A stretch of 64,000 nt of DNA from an uncultured SAR86 cluster bacterium (GCA_902602595.1 CACKRJ010000001.1:282522-346521); one strand, 5' to 3'. Positions 16,943 through 26,522 are shown, numbered from the stretch's first letter. Numbers and translations are program-made. Notes: generated from the sequence alone by a model not told the origin.

Positions 16943-17019
16943 TGGTGGGCCCGGGAGGACTCGAACCTCCGACCAATGGATTATGAGTCCACTGCTCTAA
17001 CCAACTGAGCTACAGGCCC
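16943..17019 (-). tRNA. tRNA with anticodon CAU, probably tRNA-Ile2 (lysidine-modified)
   Basis: A 77-nt cloverleaf with encoded CCA. The acceptor 5' strand is GGGCCTG, the D-arm begins GCTCAG, the anticodon loop is CTCATAA and the T-arm contains GGTTCGAGTCC. CAU fits elongator tRNA-Met or tRNA-Ile2. The acceptor stem has C4-G69 and C5-G68, pairs reported as determinants for the lysidine synthetase TilS, which favours Ile2. Its 3' 59 bp are duplicated at 15355-15413. Identity as Ile2 rather than Met is inference. Confidence 0.93.
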
Positions 17020-17046
17020 AAAAACATATATGTTTTAGAGCGGGTC

Positions 17047-17052
17047 ATTATA
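17047..17052 (-). promoter_or_regulatory. Probable -10 box of the tRNA promoter with GC-rich discriminator
   Basis: On the minus strand TATAAT is followed directly by GACCCGC, a GC-rich discriminator as seen in stringently controlled stable-RNA promoters, about 28 nt before the mature tRNA 5' end. The -35 region (CTTCCC at 17-bp spacing) is weak. Control by (p)ppGpp is inference from the discriminator. Confidence 0.5.
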
Positions 17053-17106
17053 TAAGAATAAATCTCTTAGGGAAGTGTTAGTGATGTTTCAAGTTTTATC
17101 ATGGGT

Positions 17107-17112
17107 TATTAT
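17107..17112 (+). promoter_or_regulatory. Putative -10 box of a leaderless promoter for the yrbL-like gene
   Basis: TATTAT lies 6 nt before the ATG at 17119. It would sit inside the coding region if the upstream ATG at 17101 were used, so it supports the shorter protein. No Shine-Dalgarno is present. Confidence 0.45.
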
Positions 17113-17118
17113 TCTTAT

Positions 17119-17757
17119 ATGATTAATTTAGATGGAGTCCAATCTTTTGCAGAGGGTGGTAACAGGAAATGTTACATCAATCCAACAAATCCAAAAAGGT
17201 GCCTCAAAGTACTTCATGAGAATATCTTGCAGAATCTCCAGAAAAATTCAGCTTGGTATAAGCATCTAGGAAATAGTGATGGTCTTGATGATAATTTACG
17301 TGAAGAAAAGGCATATAAACAAAAAGCCATTAAATATCCAATAAATTCATCTATTTGGGATCATTTAGCTAAGTGGTATGGAATGGTTGAAACAAACTTA
17401 GGGCCTGCATCAGAAACTGAGCTTATTACAAATGATGGAGAAATCGCGGAGACTTTAGAAGCGTATCTTTTTAGAGAAGGGTTAACCCCAGAGATAAAAA
17501 CAGCATTAAGCACCTTTGAATCTTGGCTTAGAACTCATCAGGTATTGACTAAAAATATCATCCCTCATAATGTTGTTATTAAAAAAGAAAATGGACCTTT
17601 AACCCTGAAGATAATTGACGGACTAGGAAGCAAATCATTCATACCGCTTCCTAAATATAGTAAATTTTTTGCAAGAATCTATGTCGATAGACGCATAGAT
17701 CTAATGTGGAGCAGAATTCATTGGGACCTAAGCGGCAGAATTGGAAATTGGAAATAA
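17119..17757 (+). CDS. yrbL: YrbL-family (PhoP regulatory network) protein
   Basis: A 212-residue protein from the ATG at 17119. This start aligns with the short E. coli YrbL N-terminus, where an xxRKCY motif sits near residue 18; here GNRKCY is near 14-19. The fold resembles protein-kinase/phosphotransferase lobes, with HNVVIKK and a late IIDGLG segment echoing HxxNxxxx and DxxG motifs. E. coli yrbL is in the PhoP/PhoQ regulon, but its function is unknown. It reads away from the tRNA and converges on rpoD with 5 bp between stops. An ATG at 17101 would add six residues. Confidence 0.75.
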   Translation: MINLDGVQSFAEGGNRKCYINPTNPKRCLKVLHENILQNLQKNSAWYKHLGNSDGLDDNLREEKAYKQKAIKYPINSSIWDHLAKWYGMVETNLGPASETELITNDGEIAETLEAYLFREGLTPEIKTALSTFESWLRTHQVLTKNIIPHNVVIKKENGPLTLKIIDGLGSKSFIPLPKYSKFFARIYVDRRIDLMWSRIHWDLSGRIGNWK

Positions 17758-17762
17758 ACCCC

Positions 17763-19568
17763 TTACTCGTCTAAAAAATTCTTTAAATGGCTTGAGCGAC
17801 TGGGATGTCTCAATTTTCGTAAAGCCTTGGCTTCTATTTGACGAATTCTTTCTCTAGTAACATCAAATTGTTTACCAACTTCTTCCAGGGTGTGATCTGT
17901 ATTCATACCAATACCAAATCTCATTCTTAAGACCTTAGCTTCTCTAGCAGTTAATGATGAAAGAACGTCATCAGTAGCAAAATGAAGGCTGCCTTCAGTG
18001 GCATTATCCAATGGAGAATGAATCACCGTATCTTCTATAAAATCACCTAAGTTTGAATCTTCATCATCACCAATAGGTGTTTCCATTGAAATTGGTTCTT
18101 TAGCAATTTTTAGAACTTTTCTGACTTTATCCTCAGGCATATCTAGCTCTTTGCTTAGCTCTTCTGGAGTAGGTTCTCTACCCATATCTTGCATCATCTG
18201 GCGAGATACTCGATTTAATTTATTGATAGTTTCAATCATATGAACAGGTATTCTTATCGTCCTAGCCTGATCGGCAATAGATCTTGTAATAGCTTGCCTA
18301 ATCCACCAAGTTGCATAAGTAGAAAATTTGTAGCCTCTTCTGTACTCAAACTTATCAACTGCTTTCATCAGCCCAATGTTGCCTTCTTGAATTAAATCTA
18401 AAAACTGTAAACCTCTATTTGTATATTTTTTAGCAATTGAAATAACCAGCCTAAGGTTAGCTTCAACCATATCTTTTTTAGCACGCCTCATTTTTGTTTC
18501 GCCCATAGACATGGCACGATTGATTTCTTTAATATCTTTTAAATTTAATCCAACTCTCTCCTCAACAGCTTTAATTGCTTTCTGTGCTATCACTACATCA
18601 GGTTTAATATGCTCTAAAGATTTTTTGGAGTACTTTTTATTGCTCATCAAAGAATCTACCCACTTTACCTTAGTAATATTTTCTTTGTACATTGCAATAA
18701 AGTCTTTTCTAGGAATTCGAGCTGATTTTACAAATAGAAATTGAATTCTTTTCTCATGTAGACGAATTTCAGCCAAATCACTACGTGCAAAGAAGGACAA
18801 ATCTTCAAACATTTTTGGTGAAAATTTAAGAAACTGAAAAATTAAGCCTAGTTTCGTAAATTCAGCTCTAGCTTCTTTGGAGTGTCTCCCTTTTGATTCT
18901 AGAACTTTATTTGTCTTATTAAATTGACGTTTTAAATTCGTCATACGCCTTTGAACTTCAACTAGATCTGGACCGTTATCAATTTCTTCATCGCTTTCTT
19001 CTAGTTGTTTGGCTTTTTCACTCCCTGGACCTGCTGAAGGAACTTCTTCCATCTCTTCAAGAAATCCTGTAAGAAGCTCGCTAAGTTTTTTTTCTTCGGT
19101 TTTTACCTGCTCATAAAAATTAATAATATGCTCAACAATTCCTGGATAATGGACACTTGCATCAAGCAAATCACGCATCCCTTCTTCAATACGTTTAGCA
19201 ATTTCAATTTCGCCTTCTCGAGTTAGCAAATCTACTGTGCCCATTTCACGCATGTACATTCTTACTGGATCAGTTGTTCGACCAGTTTCATTTTCAACAG
19301 CGGCTAAAGCTTCAGCGGCTTGCTCAAGAGCAATATCATCTTGATCATCAGATGATTCAGAAAGCATAAGAGTGTCTGCATCAGGCGCAGTCTCATGCAC
19401 TTGCAGACCCAAATCATTGATCATGCCAATAATTTCATCAACCTGATCAGGATCAGAAATATCTTCTGGTAAATGATCGTTTACGTCTGCATAAGTTAAA
19501 TAGCCTTGCTCGCGGCCCTTCTCAATTAACTCTGCAATTCTTGAACCTTGTTTTTTTAACTTATCCAC
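17763..19568 (-). CDS. rpoD: RNA polymerase primary sigma factor RpoD (sigma-70)
   Basis: A 601-residue housekeeping sigma factor. An acidic region 1.1 fills the first 80 residues, region 1.2 follows ([13 protein letters not shown] near 102), then the non-conserved insert of gammaproteobacterial sigma-70. Region 2 carries the -10 recognition sequence ([12 protein letters not shown]), region 3 follows, and region 4 has the -35 helix-turn-helix ([20 protein letters not shown]). The GTG start is preceded by GAGG at a good distance. It lies downstream of dnaG, but rpsU, the usual third member of the macromolecular synthesis operon, is 30 kb away at 47249. Confidence 0.97.
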   Translation of the reverse strand: MDKLKKQGSRIAELIEKGREQGYLTYADVNDHLPEDISDPDQVDEIIGMINDLGLQVHETAPDADTLMLSESSDDQDDIALEQAAEALAAVENETGRTTDPVRMYMREMGTVDLLTREGEIEIAKRIEEGMRDLLDASVHYPGIVEHIINFYEQVKTEEKKLSELLTGFLEEMEEVPSAGPGSEKAKQLEESDEEIDNGPDLVEVQRRMTNLKRQFNKTNKVLESKGRHSKEARAEFTKLGLIFQFLKFSPKMFEDLSFFARSDLAEIRLHEKRIQFLFVKSARIPRKDFIAMYKENITKVKWVDSLMSNKKYSKKSLEHIKPDVVIAQKAIKAVEERVGLNLKDIKEINRAMSMGETKMRRAKKDMVEANLRLVISIAKKYTNRGLQFLDLIQEGNIGLMKAVDKFEYRRGYKFSTYATWWIRQAITRSIADQARTIRIPVHMIETINKLNRVSRQMMQDMGREPTPEELSKELDMPEDKVRKVLKIAKEPISMETPIGDDEDSNLGDFIEDTVIHSPLDNATEGSLHFATDDVLSSLTAREAKVLRMRFGIGMNTDHTLEEVGKQFDVTRERIRQIEAKALRKLRHPSRSSHLKNFLDE

Positions 19569-19620
19569 TCAATGCCTCTTTCTAAATCCTTAACTTTATG
19601 TGATGCCAAATTTGATTTTT

Positions 19621-21381
19621 TCAATCTTGTTTTGAACTTAATTTTTTTAACCAATTTCGATCATCGTCAGTGATTTCTTGCTTTTTTAAGATGATTTGCT
19701 GTAAATCTCTTCTTTCTGCTGGCGTAATCGATCTGACATTATACTTGTCTTTGAGTGTTTGCTCTCTATCTTTTTGATTTTTTAATAAAATATCCATGCA
19801 GTCATTTACAAGCTTAAATGCGTTCTTTTCAGACAATTCAAGTCCTGCGACTACAGCTTCTGAGAAATATCCCTTGATTTGATCTGATTCAAGACTTTCA
19901 ATAACTCTGGACGGTTTGATATCTGGTGTTTGTCTATATAAATCAAGAATTACAAATAAAAAGTTAAATTTGGGATCATCTTTCAATTCATCGAATATAG
20001 ATTCTTGAGCAATTGCAGGAAAAGCTAGCAAAGAGCTAAAAATGTTAATGACAGCTTTTACTCTGACTGGAATATTTGCATTTGATCTCATTGCATTTTC
20101 TGATTTAGCTTTTCTAATTTCCGGACTTTTAGGTGCATCCATAGTCTTAATGTCCATGCCGCATAATTTAGATATCTCGTTGGCATACACCTCTTTAATG
20201 ACAGAATTATTTATCTTATTTACTATGGGAATGGCGAAAGCAGCTGCCTGAGCTCTGCCCTCCAATGTTTCTAAGTTAAATTCTTTGATCTTCGATAAAA
20301 AGTATGACGAAAGCGAAATTGACTCATCTAAAAGTTTTTGAAAAGCTTTTAATCCATGCTCATTAATATATGAATCTGGGTCATGGCCTTGATCAAAAAA
20401 AAGAAAATGGATATTAATATCTTCTCTAATAATTGGAAAAGTATTTTCGACTGCTTTCCAAGCTGCTTTTGCCCCAGCCAGATCACCATCAAATGCAAAA
20501 AATATTTTATTTGTGTAACGCATGATTTTAGAAACATGATTGGGAGTTACAGCAGTGCCTAGTGTTGCAACTGCGTTTTTGATGCCATGTTCATAAAGAC
20601 CTATTACATCCATGTATCCCTCGACCACGATCAAAGAAGAAATATTTTTCTCTCGCTCTTTAACCTCATACAAACCAAATAACTCATTTGATTTGTTAAA
20701 AAAAGAAGTTTCTGGAGAATTAAGATACTTAGGCTCCCCCTCATCTATGATTCTTCCTCCCATGGCAATAAAATCACCTTTTATATTTCTAATGGGAAAA
20801 ATAATCCTGCCTCTAAATCGATCATAAAATCTATCATCCTTCTTGCTAAATAGCCCTGATTCATCCAGTTCTTTGTGAGGCATATCAGAACCGAAATGAT
20901 TTAAAAGACCGTCCCACTTATCTTGAGCATAGCCGATGTTAAATTTCTTAGCAGTCGCTCCAGTAATCTTTCTATCTTTAAGATATTCCACAGCTTTGGG
21001 TGCAGTTTTTTCATTCAAATTGCCTTGGTAAAATTTAACAGCCTTTTCTACCAAGCCACTAGGTTTTGATTTTTCTAATCTATTGTTTTCATAAGGTACC
21101 GTCATACCTGCTGCGCTTGCAAGCGTTTCGATAGCATCAACAAATTCTAAGTTTTCATAACGCCGAATAAAATGAATTGCATTACCAGATTCTTGGCAAA
21201 CGAAACAATAAAAAAACTGTTTATCCTGATTAACAGCCATGGAGGGGTTTGAATCATCATGAAATGGACATTGGCACCAAAAATTTGATCCCTTTTTGTT
21301 TAAAGGTATGCGCCTACCCACTACATCAACGATATCTGTTTGATCTAATAGCTGATCAATAAAACTAGTTGGAATTGACAT
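19621..21381 (-). CDS. dnaG: DNA primase DnaG
   Basis: A 586-residue replicative primase. The zinc ribbon ligands are C38, H41, C59 and C62 (CPFH ... CFVC). The RNA polymerase core has the TOPRIM glutamate in VVEGYMDVIGL and the DGDLAG acidic pair. A helicase-binding C-terminal domain of about 150 residues follows. It starts inside the end of ruvX (17-bp overlap) and is followed by rpoD after 52 bp. All domains expected of a full-length primase are present. Confidence 0.97.
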   Translation of the reverse strand: MSIPTSFIDQLLDQTDIVDVVGRRIPLNKKGSNFWCQCPFHDDSNPSMAVNQDKQFFYCFVCQESGNAIHFIRRYENLEFVDAIETLASAAGMTVPYENNRLEKSKPSGLVEKAVKFYQGNLNEKTAPKAVEYLKDRKITGATAKKFNIGYAQDKWDGLLNHFGSDMPHKELDESGLFSKKDDRFYDRFRGRIIFPIRNIKGDFIAMGGRIIDEGEPKYLNSPETSFFNKSNELFGLYEVKEREKNISSLIVVEGYMDVIGLYEHGIKNAVATLGTAVTPNHVSKIMRYTNKIFFAFDGDLAGAKAAWKAVENTFPIIREDINIHFLFFDQGHDPDSYINEHGLKAFQKLLDESISLSSYFLSKIKEFNLETLEGRAQAAAFAIPIVNKINNSVIKEVYANEISKLCGMDIKTMDAPKSPEIRKAKSENAMRSNANIPVRVKAVINIFSSLLAFPAIAQESIFDELKDDPKFNFLFVILDLYRQTPDIKPSRVIESLESDQIKGYFSEAVVAGLELSEKNAFKLVNDCMDILLKNQKDREQTLKDKYNVRSITPAERRDLQQIILKKQEITDDDRNWLKKLSSKQD

Positions 21382-21772
21382 GACGTTCGATCCAGTTGTC
21401 TAAAAATATTTTGGCTGCTAAATCATCGATGCGCTCATCTTTTGAATCTACTTGCATCAACTGCTTTGCCTCAAACGAGGTTAATCTCTCATCAACTAAT
21501 TCACAAGGGATATTGCTAATCTTTTGAAGTTTCTTGAAAAATGGATCAACTTTTTTCATCATCTCGCTAGGAGTCCCATCCATATTTAAGGGCTTGCCAA
21601 CTAGTAATTGGTCAGGTTTCCATTCATTAATGAGCCTAGAAATTGTATTCCAAATTTCTTTGCCTTCACGAGCAACATTAAGCACTACTAAGGGAGAAGA
21701 TGTCTTCGTAATAGTTTGCCCAACAGCCACGCCAATATGATGAGTGCCAAAATCAAAAGCTAAGATCTGCAT
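21365..21772 (-). CDS. ruvX: Putative Holliday junction resolvase / pre-16S rRNA nuclease RuvX (YqgF)
   Basis: A 135-residue RNase H-fold protein. The first catalytic aspartate is D7 in LAFDFGTHHIGVAVG, the LLVGKPLNMDG strand is mid-protein, the acidic E of VDERLTS follows, and a late DDLAA helix supplies the last acid. E. coli YqgF trims the 5' end of 16S rRNA, and a resolvase role was proposed earlier. It sits 2 bp after the tonB-like gene. The yqgE gene often found beside it is absent. Confidence 0.92.
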   Translation of the reverse strand: MQILAFDFGTHHIGVAVGQTITKTSSPLVVLNVAREGKEIWNTISRLINEWKPDQLLVGKPLNMDGTPSEMMKKVDPFFKKLQKISNIPCELVDERLTSFEAKQLMQVDSKDERIDDLAAKIFLDNWIERHVNSN

Positions 21773-21774
21773 TA

Positions 21775-22392
21775 CTAAGAATTTGTGAAATTCCAGTCTC
21801 GAACAATTTCAAGCTGTTGATAGTTTGCAACCATATCCTCTGGAAAAGGTTCAAATGGAGCTGATTGATATAAAATCCTCAATGCCAAAGCATCTAACAT
21901 CGAATTCCCTGAAGACTGAAGAATATCTGCGTCTATTAAATTTCCCATATGGTCAATTATTGACTTAATTTGAACTCTAAAATTACCTTGAATAATATCT
22001 GAGCGAGAAATTTCATAGTATCCTGCTGTCTCAACCTGTCTTTGCCATGCATTTAAATAAATGGTTTCGAAACTTTGCAAGGATGAGTTAGATTCTAAAC
22101 GTCTCACGCTAAACTGAGATTTATCTTGAAGATTAACATCTTGAGAAACCATTGCAGCTTGTTTAGTGGTTTGCTGAATAAATTCCTTTCCATCCAGAGA
22201 ACTGCCCTGCATATCAAACTCTCCATCAGCAAATTTAATATTCACAATTGCTTCTTTATTAAATTCCCATGGTTGCTGAATAACAACAAAACTGATTCCA
22301 AAAATAACCACTCCATGGAACATTAAAGATGCAAGCATGGATTTTCTAAATCCCCATCTTTGAATTCTTTGTTTGTATATCAGTGGCTGCAT
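21775..22392 (-). CDS. TonB-like energy transducer
   Basis: A 205-residue protein with a short cytoplasmic N-terminus, one transmembrane segment (about 20-40) and a periplasmic C-terminal TonB domain (about 110-195: QVETAGYY, FRVQIKSIIDHMGNL, ALRILYQSAPFEPFP). TonB passes proton-motive force from ExbBD to outer-membrane receptors. It lacks a proline-rich periplasmic linker, so it may not span the periplasm like classical TonB. This gshB-linked type is also found in pseudomonads. No exbB or exbD in the window. Confidence 0.8.
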   Translation of the reverse strand: MQPLIYKQRIQRWGFRKSMLASLMFHGVVIFGISFVVIQQPWEFNKEAIVNIKFADGEFDMQGSSLDGKEFIQQTTKQAAMVSQDVNLQDKSQFSVRRLESNSSLQSFETIYLNAWQRQVETAGYYEISRSDIIQGNFRVQIKSIIDHMGNLIDADILQSSGNSMLDALALRILYQSAPFEPFPEDMVANYQQLEIVRDWNFTNS

Positions 22393-22393
22393 T

Positions 22394-23326
22394 TTATATC
22401 GATTGAAGCAATGTCTTGATCGGATTTTTGCCGGTTTGAGCGAGAATCTCTCTTGCTCCTGTAGGGCTTGTGATATTAATTTCAGTCAAATAATTACCAA
22501 TCATATCAATTCCTGCAAACATAATGCCCTCTTCCATCAGCACCTTACCAATCTCTAGACTGACTTTCAGTTGATCATCGGATAATTCACGAGCCTCACC
22601 TATGCCACCAGCTGCAAGATTACCTTTAAAACTTCCTCCTTGGGGAATCCTTGCTAATGCAATAGGAAAAGGTTTACCGTGAATGATAAGTATTCGGTAA
22701 TCTCCAGCATATATTTCAGGTAAGAAATTTTGAACCATAACCATGGTTTGATAATGATTAGTGAGTGATTTAAAAATTTCTAAATGATCTGTTGAGCTTT
22801 CATCAAATTTATAAATTGAATCTCCCCCCATGCCATCAAGAGGTTTTAAAATAATAGTCGAGTATTGATTTTTAAATAATTTAAAGTCTTCTTCTTTGCA
22901 AATCACACTTGTATCAGGCATCCAATCAGAAAATTGGAGAGCAAAAACCTTTTCATTAAATTTTTTTAAAGCTTCGGGTCGATTGATAACATTGGCACCC
23001 TCAGATTCAGCCTGAGACAGCAAATGCAATGCATTCATGTAGTCTTCATCTACGGGTGGGTCCTTTCTCATAAAAATATAATCAATGTCCTTCAGTTGTT
23101 TAATATCATCAACCTTCTTGCTGATTTGCGGTTGATGGGTAGGATCTTGAATTTCAACGCAGTTGGCAAAAGTTTGTTGGTCTTTATAAATTAAATCTTT
23201 CATCTCGCATTGAAGAATTTGACCGCCCATTTCATAGACCTCTTGCATCCATACAATAGTTGTATCTTTTTTTGGATTTAATGAATTTAAAGGATCAGTA
23301 ATAAATAGCGAGGAAGTCTCTTGCAT
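22394..23326 (-). CDS. gshB: Glutathione synthetase GshB
   Basis: A 310-residue ATP-grasp ligase that joins gamma-glutamylcysteine and glycine to make glutathione. The N-terminal substrate domain contains the RKDPPVDEDYM motif, the ATP-grasp domain has ILKPLDGMGGDSIYK, and the C-terminal region has ARIPQGGSFKGNLAAGG and GIDMIG with EINITSPTG metal/ATP ligands. The length matches bacterial GshB. It shares one base with the stop of rsmE upstream and is followed by the tonB-like gene after 1 bp, so it is in an rsmE-gshB-tonB-ruvX-dnaG-rpoD run. Confidence 0.95.
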   Translation of the reverse strand: MQETSSLFITDPLNSLNPKKDTTIVWMQEVYEMGGQILQCEMKDLIYKDQQTFANCVEIQDPTHQPQISKKVDDIKQLKDIDYIFMRKDPPVDEDYMNALHLLSQAESEGANVINRPEALKKFNEKVFALQFSDWMPDTSVICKEEDFKLFKNQYSTIILKPLDGMGGDSIYKFDESSTDHLEIFKSLTNHYQTMVMVQNFLPEIYAGDYRILIIHGKPFPIALARIPQGGSFKGNLAAGGIGEARELSDDQLKVSLEIGKVLMEEGIMFAGIDMIGNYLTEINITSPTGAREILAQTGKNPIKTLLQSI

Positions 23327-24066
23327 TAGTATTCTCCAAATAAGCTATGGAACTTAGACAATCCGATAACAGGAGCTGTTTCAGCACGAAGTACATAATG
23401 CCCTATCTTAAGGGACTGCAGGCCTAATTCACTCATGGTCTTACGCTCAGCTGGTGAGTAACCCGATTCAGGCCCTGTGATAATACTAATGCTTTCTAAA
23501 CTCAAAATTTCATGATCTTTTATAAATTGATTAGCAATTGTATCAAGAACAAATAATCCTTCGAAATCTGAATGTATGTTTGGACTTTGCAGGCATTCTT
23601 TAAGCCCATCAAAATAATCAATACTGGGCAAATGATTGCAGCCAGATTGCTCACAAGCCCTAATCATGGCTTCTTCCAACCGAAGATTTAATTTAGATAA
23701 GTCTTTTTTTGCTAAAGATTGATCAAAATAATCTGGTTTGTATATAAGAATTGAGTTAATGCCTAATTCAATAAGCTTTTGCAATGAGTAGATTAAATTC
23801 TCCTTTTTAATGTATGGGATTATTGCTTGATACGACTTTTGATAAGGATTTTGAACTAATACAATATCACCAACATGAAAAGATATATAAGCTTTATCAA
23901 TCTCTCCAATAGTTCCTTGTGCGATCAAGCCAAAACCATCGAATAACTCCACAGGATCATTTGGTTTTAGCCTCAAAACCTTGGCAAGGTGATGTATTTG
24001 TTTTATGTTGGTGCTCTTATAACTTGGTGCAGATAATTTAGAACAATAAATTCTTGGCTTTCTCAT
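23326..24066 (-). CDS. rsmE: 16S rRNA (uracil(1498)-N3)-methyltransferase RsmE
   Basis: A SPOUT-class methyltransferase of about 246 residues that modifies U1498 of 16S rRNA using S-adenosylmethionine. An N-terminal PUA-like domain is followed by the trefoil-knot domain. Knot motifs are ITGPESGYSPAE near 197 and LKIGHYVLRAETAP near 220. I choose the ATG at 24066; a TTG one codon upstream is possible. A TATAAT lies 6 nt before this ATG. First gene of the long minus-strand run ending in rpoD. Confidence 0.93.
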   Translation of the reverse strand: MRKPRIYCSKLSAPSYKSTNIKQIHHLAKVLRLKPNDPVELFDGFGLIAQGTIGEIDKAYISFHVGDIVLVQNPYQKSYQAIIPYIKKENLIYSLQKLIELGINSILIYKPDYFDQSLAKKDLSKLNLRLEEAMIRACEQSGCNHLPSIDYFDGLKECLQSPNIHSDFEGLFVLDTIANQFIKDHEILSLESISIITGPESGYSPAERKTMSELGLQSLKIGHYVLRAETAPVIGLSKFHSLFGEY

Positions 24067-24072
24067 CAAATA

Positions 24073-24078
24073 ATTATA
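24073..24078 (-). promoter_or_regulatory. Putative -10 box for the rsmE operon, leaderless arrangement
   Basis: On the minus strand a perfect TATAAT ends 6 nt before the ATG of rsmE. TTGACT is upstream at a long spacing of 19 bp. The hexamer overlaps a plus-strand TATAAT at 24075-24080 that could serve the divergent phosphatase gene. Confidence 0.5.
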
Positions 24079-24094
24079 ATTGGTATTTTTTATA

Positions 24095-24655
24095 ATGAGT
24101 CAAAGTCACATTATTCTTGTTAGACATGGAGAGGCATCCACAGGATGGTCTGAGCATCCTGATCCCGGGTTAAGCGCACAGGGTTGTAGACAAGCTAAAA
24201 ATTCTGGTAAGAGTTTAATTAATGAACTGTCTTCCTATCAACTGTTTTCTAGTCCAAAGAAAAGAGCTATTGAGACTATGGAAATCATGAACCAAGGAGA
24301 TAAAAAATCTTTTGAATTAGATCCTAGATTTATTGAAATACCTTCAGGCAATATTGATGCTGATAAAAAAAAAGAATGGTTGGTAAGTATTTTCACAACT
24401 CCAATTGAAGAGCTGCCTGAAGCAGTAAAAGAATGGCGTAATCAATTAATAAAATGGCTTAAAGAGGCTGAGGGTAATTTTATTGTGACTACACACTTCA
24501 TGGTGATCAATGCATTGGTTTCACATATCACAAGCAATGATGCAATTTCATATTTTCATCCTGATTATGCATCTAGAACGGAAATATTTATAAAAAATGG
24601 AGAATTAACTCAATTAATTCTGGGCGATGATAAAAAAACTGTAATTAATCTCTAA
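24095..24655 (+). CDS. Histidine phosphatase superfamily protein (SixA-like)
   Basis: A 186-residue protein from the ATG at 24095 (a TTG at 24080 would add five residues). The phosphohistidine motif RHGE begins near residue 10, a second arginine lies in SSPKKRAIET, and the late catalytic histidine is in VTTHFMV near 137. Relatives remove phosphate from proteins or small metabolites. There is no signal peptide, so it is cytosolic. Substrate unknown. It is divergent from rsmE and precedes fis by 63 bp. Confidence 0.8.
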   Translation: MSQSHIILVRHGEASTGWSEHPDPGLSAQGCRQAKNSGKSLINELSSYQLFSSPKKRAIETMEIMNQGDKKSFELDPRFIEIPSGNIDADKKKEWLVSIFTTPIEELPEAVKEWRNQLIKWLKEAEGNFIVTTHFMVINALVSHITSNDAISYFHPDYASRTEIFIKNGELTQLILGDDKKTVINL

Positions 24656-24718
24656 AATCAGTTGAGCAATTTTTAATCAGCTGTAGAATTTATATTTTGC
24701 AGAAAAAATCTCTACTTA

Positions 24719-24985
24719 ATGACTAAAACAGTCTCACAAAAACCTAAAAATAAACCTCTTAGTGAGCAAGTAAGAAAGGCTATGAAGAAATACTTTGCAA
24801 CTCTTGGTGATGCCAACCCAGCAAATGTTCATGAAATGGTTATGGCTGAGGTTGAGCCTGAACTATTGAAGGCGGTCATGAAGTATACAAACAACAACCA
24901 ATCAAAGGCTGCAAATGTTCTAGGATTAAACAGAGCCACCCTTAGGAGAAAGTTACATCGATATAACATTATAGAAAAATCATGA
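24719..24985 (+). CDS. fis: DNA-binding protein Fis
   Basis: An 88-residue nucleoid protein, close to the usual 98 residues. The C-terminal helix-turn-helix is well kept (NQSKAANVLGLNRATLRRKL, about 60-79), and the N-terminal activation arm is shorter than in E. coli. Fis bends DNA and activates rRNA and tRNA promoters. Here it starts a fis-purH-purD operon, as in pseudomonads, and the stop of fis overlaps the start of purH by 4 bp. It could act on the tRNA promoter at 17047, which is inference. Confidence 0.93.
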   Translation: MTKTVSQKPKNKPLSEQVRKAMKKYFATLGDANPANVHEMVMAEVEPELLKAVMKYTNNNQSKAANVLGLNRATLRRKLHRYNIIEKS

Positions 24986-26520
24986 GCCTTATTACCCCAA
25001 AAACTGCCCTTATTAGCCTTTCAGATAAATCTAATTTAGATGAATTAATAAAGTTTCTGCTTGTCCAGAAAGTAAAAATTATTTCAACTGGAGGGACTTA
25101 TAATGCCATCAAAAAAATTACAGATAAGGTCATAGAGGTCTCAGAATTTACGGGGTTTGAAGAAATGATGGATGGTCGCGTCAAAACTTTACATCCAAAA
25201 ATTCATGCTGGTATTTTGGCCAGAAGAGAAACAGATTTAGAGGTTTTGACTGAGCGAGGGTATGAGGTCATTGACATGGTCATTGTTAATCTCTATCCAT
25301 TCCAAGAAACAGTCGCCTCAGGATGTGAATTTGATGAGGCTATAGAAAAAATTGATATAGGCGGACCCACCATGATTAGGTCAGCAGCAAAAAACTTCAA
25401 AGACGTTGCAGTTATTGCTGACCCAGCTGACTACGGTCGCCTAATAAATGAATGGGAAAATCAAGGAGGCATCAGTTACGAATTTAGAAAAGAGCTTTCG
25501 CAAAAAGTTTTTCAGCTCATGGCTGAATACAATTCAGCTATTGGAAATTATCTTAAAGACATCTCGTCCAACGCGCATCTATATAACTTCAGCAAGAGTG
25601 AATCTCTAAGATATGGAGAAAACCCTCATCAAACTGCAGATTTATTAACTTTTTCTAATTTAGAGCATAAAAATATTGCCAATGCAGATGTTCTTCAAGG
25701 CAAAGAACTTTCATATAATAATATTGTAGATGCTGATGCTGCCTGGGAATGTGTCAGAGCATTTGACGAGCCAGCTTGTGTGATTGTAAAGCATGCAAAC
25801 CCCTGCGGAGTTGCTGAAGCTAACTCTATTTTTGAGGCATATGACTTAGCATTCAAAACTGATCCAACGTCTGCCTTTGGAGGCATTATCGCGTTTAACA
25901 GAGAACTGGATAAAAAAACTGCTGAAGAAATTAATGCTCGTCAATTTGTTGAGGTTGTCCTAGCTACCAGTTTTGAAGAAGCGGCTTTGGCGGAGCTGGC
26001 TAAAAAGAAAAATGTACGAGTATTATGCGTCGATTTAGAACAAGATAACCCATATCCAGGCGTCATTAAAAAAGTTTCTGGAGGGATATTAGTTCAAAGC
26101 GATGACACTTTTATTGTTCCCAAAGCAGACCTTCAGTGCGTTACCAAAAGACAGCCGACCGCTGAAGAAATAAATGATCTTATGTTTGCATGGAAGGTTG
26201 CTAAATTTGTTAAATCAAATGCTATTGTTTATGTCAAAAACAGACAGACCATTGGCATTGGCGCTGGCCAAATGAGTAGAGTAATTAGTGCTGAAATAGC
26301 TAACCTGAAAGCTAAGGAGGAAGGTTTAGAGGTCAAAGGTGCGGCAATGGCCTCAGATGCATTTTTTCCATTTAGGGACGGTATAGATAAGGCTGCTTCG
26401 AGCGGAATAGCAACAATTATTCAGCCTGGTGGATCGATTAGAGATGAGGAAGTGATTGCAGCTGCTGATGAAAATAACATTGCTATGGTATTTACTTCAA
26501 CGCGTCACTTTAGACATTAA
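24982..26520 (+). CDS. purH: Bifunctional AICAR transformylase / IMP cyclohydrolase PurH
   Basis: A 512-residue enzyme catalysing the last two steps of IMP synthesis. The N-terminal IMP cyclohydrolase domain (about 1-190) has STGGTYNAIK and MDGRVKTLHPKIHAGIL. The transformylase domain has RYGENPHQ near 209, the KHANPCGVA catalytic segment near 263 and SDAFFPFRDGID near 460. Full length and complete. It overlaps fis by 4 bp and is followed after 2 bp by purD. Confidence 0.97.
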   Translation: MSLITPKTALISLSDKSNLDELIKFLLVQKVKIISTGGTYNAIKKITDKVIEVSEFTGFEEMMDGRVKTLHPKIHAGILARRETDLEVLTERGYEVIDMVIVNLYPFQETVASGCEFDEAIEKIDIGGPTMIRSAAKNFKDVAVIADPADYGRLINEWENQGGISYEFRKELSQKVFQLMAEYNSAIGNYLKDISSNAHLYNFSKSESLRYGENPHQTADLLTFSNLEHKNIANADVLQGKELSYNNIVDADAAWECVRAFDEPACVIVKHANPCGVAEANSIFEAYDLAFKTDPTSAFGGIIAFNRELDKKTAEEINARQFVEVVLATSFEEAALAELAKKKNVRVLCVDLEQDNPYPGVIKKVSGGILVQSDDTFIVPKADLQCVTKRQPTAEEINDLMFAWKVAKFVKSNAIVYVKNRQTIGIGAGQMSRVISAEIANLKAKEEGLEVKGAAMASDAFFPFRDGIDKAASSGIATIIQPGGSIRDEEVIAAADENNIAMVFTSTRHFRH

Positions 26521-26522
26521 AT

